From: Pseudomonadota bacterium
Lineage (GTDB): Bacteria; Pseudomonadota; Alphaproteobacteria; Acetobacterales; Acetobacteraceae
NCBI GenBank assembly: GCA_021798375.1
Contig: JAJZHU010000006.1
Span: 1-22,474 of the forward strand
Length of the DNA: 22,474 nt
Reading direction: 5' to 3'
The translations under genes and the position numbers were made by a program. The notes under the pieces are model-generated. The model did no database searches. It saw nothing but the letters and a program-made list of their open reading frames with translations, and had not been told where the DNA came from. Numbering within the stretch: the first letter of the stretch is position 1; the number at the start of each line of letters is the position of its first letter. Of this stretch, positions 1 to 8,503 are shown one piece after another.

Positions 1-1
1 C

Positions 2-1138
2 GATGCCCAATTGTCCGATGAATTGACGCAGATCGCGGCGGCGGGAGGCGCGCGGCGTTTGCGCGCGCTTGTCCGTGTGGCGCCCGGTATCGTGCGGGTG
101 GATGGGCGGACGTTGGTCGATTTTTCTTCCAATGATTATTTGGGCTTGTCGTTCGCCTCCCAGGTCCGGGCGCGATCAGCCGAGTGGGCGTTGGAGTTTG
201 GGGCGGGCAGTGGGGCTTCGCGGTTGGTGGGCGGGACGTTGGAGTTGCATCAGCGGGTTGAGGCGAAGTTGGCGGCGTTCAAGCGGCGCGAGGCGGGGTT
301 GGTGTTTGCTTCGGGCTGGCAGGCCAATGTGGCGGTGTTGGCGGCGTTGCTTTCGCGCGACGATGTGGTGTTTGCGGATCGGTTGGTTCACGCAAGTTTG
401 TTGCATGGGGTGAAGGCTTCGGGTGCGAAATTGGTGCGGTTCCGGCACAATGATTTGGGGCATTTGGGTGATTTGCTGGCGGCGTCGAAGGGGCGGCGGT
501 TTATTGTGAGTGAATCGGTGTTTTCGATGGACGGCGATCGGGCGGATGTGGCGGGGCTGGCGGAACTCGCGCGGCAGCATGGCGCGTTTTTCTATCTCGA
601 CGAGGCGCACGCGACCGGGGTTCTGGGCGATCAGGGGCGTGGGCTTGCCGCGCCGGGCGTGGATTTGGTGATGGGGACGTTTTCCAAGGCGTTGGGGGGA
701 TTTGGCGCTTATGTGGCGGGCAGCCGGGTATTGATGGATTATTTGATCCATCGTTGTTCGGGGTTTGTGCATACCACTTCGGTGCCGCCTTCGATGTTGG
801 GGGCGATGGATGCGGCGTTGGATTTGGTGCCGGGGATGCAGGCCGAGCGGGTGCATTTGGCCGGGCTGGCGGATTATTTGCGGGCGGGGTTGCGGGATTT
901 GGGGATGGGATTTGGTGCGTCGAGCACGCAGATCGTGCCGGTGATGGTGGGCGATGCGGGTGCGGCCCTGCGTCTGGCGTCATTTCTGGAAGATCATGGA
1001 ATGTTGGGTGTCGCGATCCGTCCCCCTACTGTCCCCGCCGGCACAAGCCGTATTCGCATCGCTCTGGGCGCAGCCCATTCCATGGCGCAACTGGATGGTC
1101 TATTGTCCGGCCTATCTTCATGGCTCCGATCCGCATGA
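2..1138 (+). CDS. bioF: 8-amino-7-oxononanoate synthase (5' end outside window)
   Basis: A PLP-dependent alpha-oxoamine synthase that condenses pimeloyl-ACP (or -CoA) with L-alanine to give 8-amino-7-oxononanoate, the first step of biotin ring assembly in the cytoplasm. Numbering from the TTG at 11, FSSNDYLGL (38-46) is the typical N-terminal substrate-binding motif. SESVFSMDGD (167-176) and FYLDEAHATG (194-203) supply cofactor-contacting residues, and GTFSKALGG (222-230) carries the Schiff-base lysine K226. About 375 residues is close to the usual family length. The frame stays open to the left edge (Asp-Ala-Gln before the TTG), and homologues usually have a few more N-terminal residues, so I infer that the start lies off the window and TTG 11 is only a fallback. 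The fold is shared with ALA synthase (also present, 15402-16622), but the neighbouring bioC-bioD gene settles the assignment. Codon use changes visibly in the last 40 or so codons (see findings). Confidence 0.95.
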   Translation, partial: DAQLSDELTQIAAAGGARRLRALVRVAPGIVRVDGRTLVDFSSNDYLGLSFASQVRARSAEWALEFGAGSGASRLVGGTLELHQRVEAKLAAFKRREAGLVFASGWQANVAVLAALLSRDDVVFADRLVHASLLHGVKASGAKLVRFRHNDLGHLGDLLAASKGRRFIVSESVFSMDGDRADVAGLAELARQHGAFFYLDEAHATGVLGDQGRGLAAPGVDLVMGTFSKALGGFGAYVAGSRVLMDYLIHRCSGFVHTTSVPPSMLGAMDAALDLVPGMQAERVHLAGLADYLRAGLRDLGMGFGASSTQIVPVMVGDAGAALRLASFLEDHGMLGVAIRPPTVPAGTSRIRIALGAAHSMAQLDGLLSGLSSWLRSA

Positions 1139-1209
1139 CTAAAAGATTTTTTTCTTTTTTTCCCAAAAAGGAAGATCCATTCCTGCCTTACTCTTTTGTG
1201 TGAGGTGAA
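1139..1209. other. AT-rich intergenic spacer with poly-T tracts
   Basis: The 71-nt gap between bioF and the bioC-bioD gene is strikingly AT-rich for this window. T7 and T7 runs at 1147-1153 and 1155-1161 are separated by one C, and an A5 run follows at 1165-1169. AAAAGA (1141-1146) can pair weakly with TCTTTT (1153-1158), but there is no GC-rich stem, so I do not call a rho-independent terminator. GAGGTG at 1202-1207 is the ribosome-binding site of the next gene. The two genes probably belong to one transcript. Confidence 0.4.
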
Positions 1210-2574
1210 ATGAAAGACAAACGCGCCATAGCGATGGCCTTCGGTCGCGCTGCCGCAAGTTACGACGCCGTGGCCGAGGTGCAGACCCACGTGGCGCGTG
1301 GCCTCGCGCGCAAACTGGCGGCGCTGGGTTTGCGCCCGCGCGCGGTGTTGGATGTCGGCGCCGGAACCGGCGGTCTGGCGGTGGAACTGGCGCGGGCGTG
1401 GCCCGATGCGCTGCTCAGTTTGGTGGATTTGGCGCCGCCGATGTTGGATGTGGCGCGCGGGAAGCTGCCGGACGCGGAATTTCTGGTCGCCGACGCCGAG
1501 GATTTGCCGATGGCGCGCGAGAGTTTCGATGTGGTGGCGTCCAGCATGGCGTTGCAGTGGTGCGACGATCTGGCCGGGACGTTGCGCAAGCTGGCGGGGT
1601 TGTTGCGGCCGGGCGGGGTGCTCGCGGTGACGACATTGCTCGATGGCACATGGGGCAGTTGGCGGGCGGCGCAGATCGACGCGGGGTTGGTGCCGGCGAT
1701 GCAAAAGCTGCCCGATGAGGCAGAGTTGCGGCGGGAACTGGCGTTTGTATCCAGGATCGAGGTCGAGACTCTGCTGCGTCCTTATGCGCGCGGGCGGCAA
1801 TTCTTGCGCGACGTGGCGCGGTTGGGTGCGGGCGTGCGCGACGGTGCCGCTTTGGCGCCCGATGATTTGGCGCGGGCGGTGGTGCGGTTCGAGGCGATGG
1901 GTGCTGTGGCGGAATACCGGGTGGCGACCATCTGGTTGCAACGTCCGGCGCGCGCCGGGGTGTTTGTCAGCGGCACGGATACCGACGTGGGCAAAACGGT
2001 GATGTCGGCTGTCCTCACCCATGCCTTGGGCGCGGAATATTGGAAGCCGGTGCAGACCGGGCTCTCCGAGGATGCGGGCGACAGTGCGTTTTTGCGGCGG
2101 ATGGGGCTGCGGGTGCATCCAAATGCACTGGAATTGCAGGCTTTTTTGTCGCCCTATGCGGCGGCGGTGCTGGAAAACAAGCGCGTGTCCCTGGCGGATT
2201 TCACCTTGCCCGAGACGGATTTGCCGTTGGTGGTGGAAGGCGCGGGGGGCATCGCCTGTCCGCTCGATGAAACCCACGACATGGGTGATCTGGCGCTGCA
2301 TTTGGGGCTGCCGGTGGTGTTGGTGGCGCGGACGGCGTTGGGCACGATCAATCACACGTTGCTGGCGATCGAACATGCGCGGGCGCGCGGGGTGCAATTG
2401 CTGGGGGTGATTTTGGTGGGGCATGAAAATTCGAGCAACCGGGCCGAGATCGAACGGCGTGGCAATGTGCAAATTTTGCTGGAATGCCCGTATTTTGAAC
2501 GGCTTGACCAAGAAAGCATCGTTTCGATGGCCAGGAGCGTCCATTTGAGGGAAAGGCTGGGGTGGCAATTTTAA
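1210..2574 (+). CDS. bioCD: bifunctional malonyl-ACP O-methyltransferase / dethiobiotin synthetase (BioC-BioD fusion)
   Basis: A single 454-residue reading frame joins two biotin enzymes. Residues 1 to about 245 are a SAM-dependent methyltransferase of the BioC type: the N-terminus KRAIAMAFGRAAASYD is characteristic, motif I VLDVGAGTGG lies at 46-55, and a DAEDLPM motif follows. BioC methylates malonyl-ACP to open pimelate synthesis by the fatty-acid machinery. Residues from about 250 to 454 are dethiobiotin synthetase, which carboxylates diaminopelargonate using ATP and CO2. It has the P-loop GTDTDVGKT (255-263, K262), KPVQTG (279-284) and EGAGG (343-347). Both halves look intact, with no stop or frameshift between them. 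The ATG follows GAGGTG at 1202-1207, and the gene lies 71 nt after bioF, so it is probably in the same operon. Separate BioC and BioD genes are the usual arrangement. Whether the joined protein is processed is unknown. Confidence 0.93.
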   Translation: MKDKRAIAMAFGRAAASYDAVAEVQTHVARGLARKLAALGLRPRAVLDVGAGTGGLAVELARAWPDALLSLVDLAPPMLDVARGKLPDAEFLVADAEDLPMARESFDVVASSMALQWCDDLAGTLRKLAGLLRPGGVLAVTTLLDGTWGSWRAAQIDAGLVPAMQKLPDEAELRRELAFVSRIEVETLLRPYARGRQFLRDVARLGAGVRDGAALAPDDLARAVVRFEAMGAVAEYRVATIWLQRPARAGVFVSGTDTDVGKTVMSAVLTHALGAEYWKPVQTGLSEDAGDSAFLRRMGLRVHPNALELQAFLSPYAAAVLENKRVSLADFTLPETDLPLVVEGAGGIACPLDETHDMGDLALHLGLPVVLVARTALGTINHTLLAIEHARARGVQLLGVILVGHENSSNRAEIERRGNVQILLECPYFERLDQESIVSMARSVHLRERLGWQF

Positions 2575-2664
2575 GGCGCGCGTGGTTGGTTTGGTTTTTG
2601 CTAGACTAAGTTCCCGTTCGTGCCTTTCCTTCGTCGTCACGTCATTATTGGAATGCGTCGCCCC

Positions 2665-5600
2665 ATGGCCCTGCATGTCGCGCTAACCCATCGCACCTCT
2701 TACAAATATGACCGTCCGATCGTGCTCGGGCCGCAGACCATCCGGTTGCGGCCGGCGCCCCATGCGCGCACGCCGATCGTGTCGTATGCGTTGAACATCG
2801 AGCCCAAAAATCACTTTATCAATTGGCAGCAGGATCCGCAGGGGAATTTCCTGGCGCGCATCGTGTTCCCCGATCGGGTGACGCATTTCGATGTGACGGT
2901 GGATCTGGTGGCCGACATGGCCATCATCAACCCGTTCGATTTCTTTTTGGAACCCGAGGCCGAGCAATGGCCGTTTGAATATGATCCGGTGCTGGAGCAG
3001 GAATTGGCACCGTTCCGCAAACTGCTGCCGCCAGGGCCGCGGTTGCAGGCATTTTTGGATGAATTACCGCGCGAGCCTCGCCATACGGTGACGATGCTGG
3101 TGGACGTAAACCAGCGTTTGCAGGCTCTTATCGCCTATATCGTGCGTATGGAGCCGGGCGTTTGGGATCCGGAAAAGACGCTGTCCGAGGCCAAGGGCAG
3201 TTGCCGCGACAGTGCCTGGACGTTGGTGCAGGTGTTGCGCCATCTGGGCTATGCCGCACGTTTCGTGTCGGGTTATCTGATTCAGCTCACCGCCGACGTA
3301 AAGCCTTTGGAGGGCCCGGCCGGGCCTGAAGCCGATTTTACCGATTTGCACGCCTGGGCAGAGGTGTATCTGCCGGGGGCGGGGTGGATCGGGCTGGATG
3401 CGACCTCGGGGTTGCTCACCGGCGAGGGACATATTCCGCTCGCGGCCAGCCCGGAGCCATCCTCGGCGGCGCCGATTTCGGGCGCGCTTGAGGAAGCCGA
3501 GACCGAGTTCGCGTTCGATATGCATGTGACGCGCATCCTGGAGACCCCGCGCACCACCAAGCCTTATGGCGAGGAAATGTGGCAGGCGATCCTGGCGCGC
3601 GGCGAAGCGGTGGACCGGGCGTTGGAGCGCGGCCAGGTGCGGCTGACCATGGGCGGCGAGCCGACCTTTGTTTCGGCCACCGACATGGACGGCGCCGAAT
3701 GGAACACCGACGCCGACGGGCCGACCAAGCGCAGCTACGCCGGGCGCCTGTTGCGGCGGCTGACCAATCTGTGGGCGCCGGGGGCGGCGCTGCAATATGC
3801 CATGGGCAAGCATTACCCCGGCGAACAATTGCCGCGCTGGGCATTGCACGCGCATTGGCGCAAGGACGGCGAGCCGGTGTGGCGCGACCCGGCTTTGCTG
3901 GCCTCGGACGACGACAAAGACAATGCCACGGCGTTGGAGGCGGCGATTTTCGCCTCGGCGTTGGCCGAACGCCTGCGGATCGATCCGGCGCTGGTGATCC
4001 CCGCCTATGAGGACATTCATTATTATCTGTGGCGTGAACATCGTCTGCCAGCCAACGTGCTGGCCGAGGATTCCCACCTGCGCGACGAACTGGAGCGCAA
4101 GCGGCTGACCAAGCTGTTCGGTCAGGGGTTGGCCTCGGCGGTGGGTAGCGTGCTGCCGTTGCGCCGTGCGCTGCAAGACGGGGCGCGGGTATGGCAATCG
4201 GGTAAATGGTTCATGAAAGCGGGGGAATTGTTCCTGATTCCCGGCGATAGTCCGATCGGACTGCGGTTGCCGCTGGAAGGCCTGCCCTGGGCCCTTGACA
4301 AGAACATCGAGGGCGATTTCGAGCGCGATCCGTTTGCCGCCAAAGAACCATTGCCCAGCCGTCAGTCGTTTGAACGGGTAAGCCCCGCGCGGGATGGGCG
4401 GCGCATCCAGGCATTCCGTCCGGTGGCGCAGGATTTGCCGGTGGTGGGGCGCGAGGAGCCGGGTGTGGTGCGCACCGCATTGGCGGTGGAAGCGCGCGAC
4501 GGCAAGATCCATGTGTTTTATCCACCCCTGTTCGCCGCCGAGGATTGGCTGGAATTGACCGCGGCGGTGGAAGACACGGCGGCGGATCTGGGCCGCAAGG
4601 TGGTGTTGGAAGGCTATTTGCCGCCGCACGACGAGCGGATTCAGCATTTTTCGGTCACGCCCGATCCCGGCGTGATCGAGGTGAATGTGCATCCGGCCAC
4701 CAATTGGGCCGAGATGGCCGAACGCACCGAGCAGCTTTATCGCGAGGCTCGCCTGGTGGGGCTGGCCACGGAAAAATTCGCCCTCGATGGGCGGCATGTG
4801 GGCACCGGTGGTGGCAACCATGTGGTGATGGGGGCGGCCACGCCGGCCGACAGCCCCTTTCTGCGCCGTCCGGATTTGCTGAAATCGGTGGTGGGTTTCT
4901 GGCACAATCACCCCAGCCTGTCTTATTTGTTCAGCGGCCAATTCATCGGCCCGACCAGCCAGCATCCGCGCGTGGACGAGGCGCGGATGGACAGCCTGGC
5001 CGAGCTTGAGATCGCCTTCTCGAAGATCAGGCCGTTCGAGCAAACGCCGCCATGGATGACAGATCGTCTGTTCCGCAATCTGCTGGCGGACATGACCGGC
5101 AACACGCATCGCACCGAATTTTGCATCGACAAGCTTTATTCGCCGGATGGCGCCACCGGGCGTTTGGGGTTGGTGGAGTGCCGCGCGTTTGAGATGCCGC
5201 CGCACGAGCGCATGTCGCTGGCGCAGATGCTGTTGATGCGCTCGGCTGTGGCGGCGTTCTGGGAGCGTCCCTACGAGCGGCGCCTGGTGCATTGGGGCAC
5301 GCGCATCCACGACGAATTCATGCTGCCGCATTATGTCGAGCAGGATTTCAACGATGCGTTGGAGGAATTGCGCACGCTGGGCTTTGGCCTCGATCTGGAA
5401 TGGTTCAGGCCGCACATGGAGTTCCGCTTTCCGCGCATCGGCGATACCGATGTGCGCGGGGTGAATTTCGAATTGCGTCACGCGCTGGAACCCTGGCATG
5501 TTTTGGGCGAGGAACTGGCGACGGGCGGCACGGTGCGCTATGTCGATAGCTCGACCGAGCGGGTGCAGGCACGGGTTTCGGGTTGGGTGGAGGAGCGATT

Positions 5601-5970
5601 CGTGCTGGCGGCCAATGGTTATGCGGTGCCGCTCGCCAAGACCGACCGCGAGGGCGAGTATGTGGCCGGGGTTCGCTTCAAGGCATGGGCGCCGCCTTCG
5701 GCGTTGCATCCCACCATCGGCATTCAAACACCTCTCATCTTCGATATCTATGATCGTTGGACCGGTCGCAGCCTGGGCGGGCTTACCCACCATGTTGTGC
5801 ATCCGGGCGGACGGAACTATGACACCTTCCCAGTGAATGCGGGCGAAGCCGAGGCACGTCGCAAGGCGCGCTTCTTCCCCTTCGGTCACACGCCGGGGCC
5901 GATGGCCGAACCTGTCGCCAATTCGACGCGCGAGCACCCGCGCATGCTCGATTTACGCCGGAGAGTCTGA
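2665..5970 (+). CDS. transglutaminase-like peptidase fused to DUF2126 GS-fold putative amidoligase
   Basis: A 1101-residue cytoplasmic protein; no signal peptide is visible. Residues 1-90 match the beta-rich N-terminal domain of bacterial transglutaminase-like proteins (MALHVALTHRTSYKYDRP start). Residues of about 150-260 form the papain-like transglutaminase core with an intact triad: C180 (GSCRDSAW), H229 (LHAWAEV) and D245 (GLDATSG). From about 320 to the end is DUF2126, a family annotated as a putative glutamine-synthetase-fold carboxylate-amine ligase. Visible conserved pieces are TMGGEPTF (E332), EVNVHP (672-677), GTGGGNH (713-719) and VECRAFEMPPHERM. Family knowledge suggests a peptidase plus a peptide-bond-forming ligase; the substrate is unknown. 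ATG 2665 is chosen because homologues begin at this point; ATG 2653 or 2620 would add 4 or 15 residues, and no start has a strong Shine-Dalgarno sequence. The gene ends 6 nt before its downstream partner. A weak -10-like TAGACT sits at 2602-2607. Confidence 0.88.
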   Translation: MALHVALTHRTSYKYDRPIVLGPQTIRLRPAPHARTPIVSYALNIEPKNHFINWQQDPQGNFLARIVFPDRVTHFDVTVDLVADMAIINPFDFFLEPEAEQWPFEYDPVLEQELAPFRKLLPPGPRLQAFLDELPREPRHTVTMLVDVNQRLQALIAYIVRMEPGVWDPEKTLSEAKGSCRDSAWTLVQVLRHLGYAARFVSGYLIQLTADVKPLEGPAGPEADFTDLHAWAEVYLPGAGWIGLDATSGLLTGEGHIPLAASPEPSSAAPISGALEEAETEFAFDMHVTRILETPRTTKPYGEEMWQAILARGEAVDRALERGQVRLTMGGEPTFVSATDMDGAEWNTDADGPTKRSYAGRLLRRLTNLWAPGAALQYAMGKHYPGEQLPRWALHAHWRKDGEPVWRDPALLASDDDKDNATALEAAIFASALAERLRIDPALVIPAYEDIHYYLWREHRLPANVLAEDSHLRDELERKRLTKLFGQGLASAVGSVLPLRRALQDGARVWQSGKWFMKAGELFLIPGDSPIGLRLPLEGLPWALDKNIEGDFERDPFAAKEPLPSRQSFERVSPARDGRRIQAFRPVAQDLPVVGREEPGVVRTALAVEARDGKIHVFYPPLFAAEDWLELTAAVEDTAADLGRKVVLEGYLPPHDERIQHFSVTPDPGVIEVNVHPATNWAEMAERTEQLYREARLVGLATEKFALDGRHVGTGGGNHVVMGAATPADSPFLRRPDLLKSVVGFWHNHPSLSYLFSGQFIGPTSQHPRVDEARMDSLAELEIAFSKIRPFEQTPPWMTDRLFRNLLADMTGNTHRTEFCIDKLYSPDGATGRLGLVECRAFEMPPHERMSLAQMLLMRSAVAAFWERPYERRLVHWGTRIHDEFMLPHYVEQDFNDALEELRTLGFGLDLEWFRPHMEFRFPRIGDTDVRGVNFELRHALEPWHVLGEELATGGTVRYVDSSTERVQARVSGWVEERFVLAANGYAVPLAKTDREGEYVAGVRFKAWAPPSALHPTIGIQTPLIFDIYDRWTGRSLGGLTHHVVHPGGRNYDTFPVNAGEAEARRKARFFPFGHTPGPMAEPVANSTREHPRMLDLRRRV

Positions 5971-5976
5971 CCCCGC

Positions 5977-8502
5977 ATGGCTGAAACCGATACGCTCGAC
6001 GAGATGGTGGATGGCCAGGGCGGGTTGCGTCCGCATTGGCGCGGCCTGATGGGAGCGTTTTCGGATTTGGGCCGGGAGGCGATGGTGGAACGGCGGCAGC
6101 GCATGGAACGGGCGTTGGCCGACGGGTTTTTCGGTTCCAGCACCGGCTCGGAATTGTGGTTGTGCGATTCGCTGCCCTTGCCCCTGGCGGGATCCGAATT
6201 TGCCGAGTTGGAGGCGGGATTGGCGCAGCGGGCCAGTCTGCTGAATGTGGTTTTGCAGGATGTTTACGGGCCGCAGCGGTTATTGACCGATGGGTTGTTG
6301 CCGCCGGGGTTGGTGTTTGCCAACCCGCATTTTTTGCGCCCCAGTTGCCGGATCGAAAACCGCGCGCCAGACGTTTGGCAGCGGCGTCAGATGATGGATT
6401 TTTATGCCGCCGACCTGATGCGCGGCCAGGATGGGCGCTGGCGGGTGTTGGCCGACCGCGCCGACGAGGCGGGCGGGGTGGCGGTGGCGCTGGAAAACCG
6501 GCGTTTGATGTCGCGTCTGGTGCCCGAGTTGTTTCAGGCGGTGGACGCCGAGCAACTCCACCCGTTCTTTGATGCGTGGCAGGACATGTTGCAACGCGCG
6601 GCGCCGCTGGGGGTGGATAATCCGGGTGTGGCGCTGCTGACCGGCGGGCCGAACGATCCTTTGTGGTTCGAGCATGTGATCTTATCGCGCGAGCTTTCCT
6701 GCACCCTGGTGGAAAGCGGCGACCTTACGGTGCGCAATGGCGAGTTGTTTCTAAAGACGTTGCGCGGTTTGCAGCGGATCGATGTGTTGATCCGCCGGCA
6801 GAACGGCGGCGGCATCGATCCGCTCGAACTCTCGCCCAGGGCCGGCATGGCGGGTGGCGTGCCGGGGCTTTTGGACGCGCAGCGGGCGGGAACTGTGCGG
6901 ATTGTGAATGATCCGGGCGCGGGATTCGCCGAAAGCCCGGGCCTGTCGGGGTTTTTGCCGGCCATCAGCGAGGCGCTGACCGGCGAGCGGCTGCGGCTGG
7001 GGGCCTTTACCACGCTGTGGTTGGGCAATCCGGCGGACCGCGCGCGCGTGCTCGCCACCTTGCCGGCCTGGCACATCCGCTCGGCTTATGATGGGCAGGT
7101 TTCGGGGATTTTGGGTGGGCCCGAGGCGCGGAAGAAATTATTGGCGCGGGTCGAAGCGGCGCCCTGGGAGTTTTGCGCCACGGCGATCCAGACACCCTCG
7201 ACGGCGCCATCGGTGGGCAACGATGGGTTGGTGGCGCGGCCATTGGTGCTGCGCTTGTTCCTGATCTGGAACGGCACGCAATGGCAGGCGATGCCGGGTG
7301 GTTTGGCGCGGTTGTTGACCGAAGAGGATGTGCATTACGGGCGGTTGCCGCGTTCGGGGTTGGCCAAGGATGTGTGGGTGTTGGTCGAAGACCGCGCCAA
7401 GATATCCGGTCCGGCGGCGATTGCCGTGCCGCCGTTGTCGATCCGGCGCACCCGTGGCGAGTTGCCCAGCCGGGTGGCCGACGATTTCTTCTGGTTCGGC
7501 CGTTATCTGGAACGGCTCGAAGGCACGGCGCGGCTGTTGCGGGCGGTGATTTTGCGCCTGGCGCGGGTGACTCTCAGCCCGCGCGAGATGGCCGATTTGC
7601 AGGCGTTGGTGGATTGTCTGGCCCACAAGGGCGTGGTCGAGGTCGAACTGCGGCAGGTAATCAGCCTTAATCGTCTCACTGATACGTTGATCGAACTGGG
7701 GCACGAAGGCGGCTATATGGCCGGGCTGATTGCCGGGTTGAATGCGTTGAAAGAGGGTTTGCGCGACCGTCTGACCGAGGAAATCTTCAGCGTGGTGACC
7801 GAATCCCTGCGTGATTTGGGCGGGATGCTGCGGCATGGCCCCAAGGAGGCGGATGGCAACGGGCTGGAGCATCTGACGGCGGCGATGCACCGGGTGATCA
7901 CGGTTTCGGCGACCATCGCCGGGTTGATCGCGGAAAACATGGTGCGTGGCGGCGGGCGCTTGTTTGTCGATCTGGGACGGCGGGTGGAGCGGGCGCAGAC
8001 GATTGCCTCGGAAATCGGCCATGTATTGCGCCAACATGGCATGAAATTGCAGGCCGGGCGGGTGGAAGCAGGGCTCAGGCTGGCGATCGAGCTGTGCGAC
8101 AGCGTGATCACCTATCGCAATCGTTATCTGACCGTGTTGCAGCCGGCGCCGGCGCTGGATCTGGTATTGGCCGATGACAGCAATCCGCGCGCCTTGGCCT
8201 ATCAATTGGCGGCGGCGCGGGATTTGTTGATTGAAATTGCCGGTGGCGATATGGCCGATCCATTGGCCGCGGCGGCGGCGCTGCTGTTGCGGGAAACAGC
8301 GGAGGTGGTCGAGCGTGTGGCCCATGCGTTGGATCAGAACTATGAGGCGGTGCAGATCCCGGATCGTCTGCTCGCGATCGAAGACGGCGTGGCGGCGTTG
8401 TCGGACCGGGTGACGCGGCAATATTTTGCGCTGCTCTCCGAGGCGCAATCGATCGGCATCGACGAAGAGCAGGAAAGCTCGCCGCTGTTGGGCGTGGCCT
8501 GA
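5977..8502 (+). CDS. circularly permuted ATP-grasp (type 2) fused to alpha-E domain
   Basis: An 841-residue protein. Residues of about 20-480 match the circularly permuted ATP-grasp family (DUF404/DUF407, COG2308). Visible pieces are a leucine-rich entry region with DVYGPQRLL (95-103) and GLLPPGLVFANPHFLRP, then RWRVLADR, ALENR (171-175) and IDPLEL (280-285), followed by GFLPAI. Residues of about 490-825 are the all-helical alpha-E domain (DUF403, COG2307), beginning with SRVADDFFWFGRYLER (498-513). In many genomes the two domains are separate adjacent genes; here they are one chain. ATP-grasp enzymes join a carboxylate to an amine through an acyl-phosphate, so peptide or amino-acid ligation is the family-based prediction; alpha-E is thought to be an accessory partner. 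GGAGAG at 5960-5965 precedes the ATG, and the spacing to the upstream gene is 6 nt. The normally acidic residue after the RR pair is N276 (RRQNGGG), which may weaken metal or ATP binding. Confidence 0.9.
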   Translation: MAETDTLDEMVDGQGGLRPHWRGLMGAFSDLGREAMVERRQRMERALADGFFGSSTGSELWLCDSLPLPLAGSEFAELEAGLAQRASLLNVVLQDVYGPQRLLTDGLLPPGLVFANPHFLRPSCRIENRAPDVWQRRQMMDFYAADLMRGQDGRWRVLADRADEAGGVAVALENRRLMSRLVPELFQAVDAEQLHPFFDAWQDMLQRAAPLGVDNPGVALLTGGPNDPLWFEHVILSRELSCTLVESGDLTVRNGELFLKTLRGLQRIDVLIRRQNGGGIDPLELSPRAGMAGGVPGLLDAQRAGTVRIVNDPGAGFAESPGLSGFLPAISEALTGERLRLGAFTTLWLGNPADRARVLATLPAWHIRSAYDGQVSGILGGPEARKKLLARVEAAPWEFCATAIQTPSTAPSVGNDGLVARPLVLRLFLIWNGTQWQAMPGGLARLLTEEDVHYGRLPRSGLAKDVWVLVEDRAKISGPAAIAVPPLSIRRTRGELPSRVADDFFWFGRYLERLEGTARLLRAVILRLARVTLSPREMADLQALVDCLAHKGVVEVELRQVISLNRLTDTLIELGHEGGYMAGLIAGLNALKEGLRDRLTEEIFSVVTESLRDLGGMLRHGPKEADGNGLEHLTAAMHRVITVSATIAGLIAENMVRGGGRLFVDLGRRVERAQTIASEIGHVLRQHGMKLQAGRVEAGLRLAIELCDSVITYRNRYLTVLQPAPALDLVLADDSNPRALAYQLAAARDLLIEIAGGDMADPLAAAAALLLRETAEVVERVAHALDQNYEAVQIPDRLLAIEDGVAALSDRVTRQYFALLSEAQSIGIDEEQESSPLLGVA

Positions 8503-8503
8503 G

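Noticed and set aside
1141..1170. Rho-independent terminator after bioF
   Set aside because: There are T-runs, but the only possible stems are short and all A-T; no GC-rich hairpin precedes them.
994..2676. 560-codon open frame on the minus strand
   Set aside because: It lies opposite bioC-bioD and the end of bioF, is dominated by His/Gln/Arg/Pro, and has no recognisable domain; it is a by-product of high GC in the plus-strand genes.
3064..5937. 957-codon open frame on the minus strand
   Set aside because: Exactly antisense to the DUF2126 gene, with low-complexity Arg/His/Gln composition and no motif; the plus-strand protein is clearly the real one.
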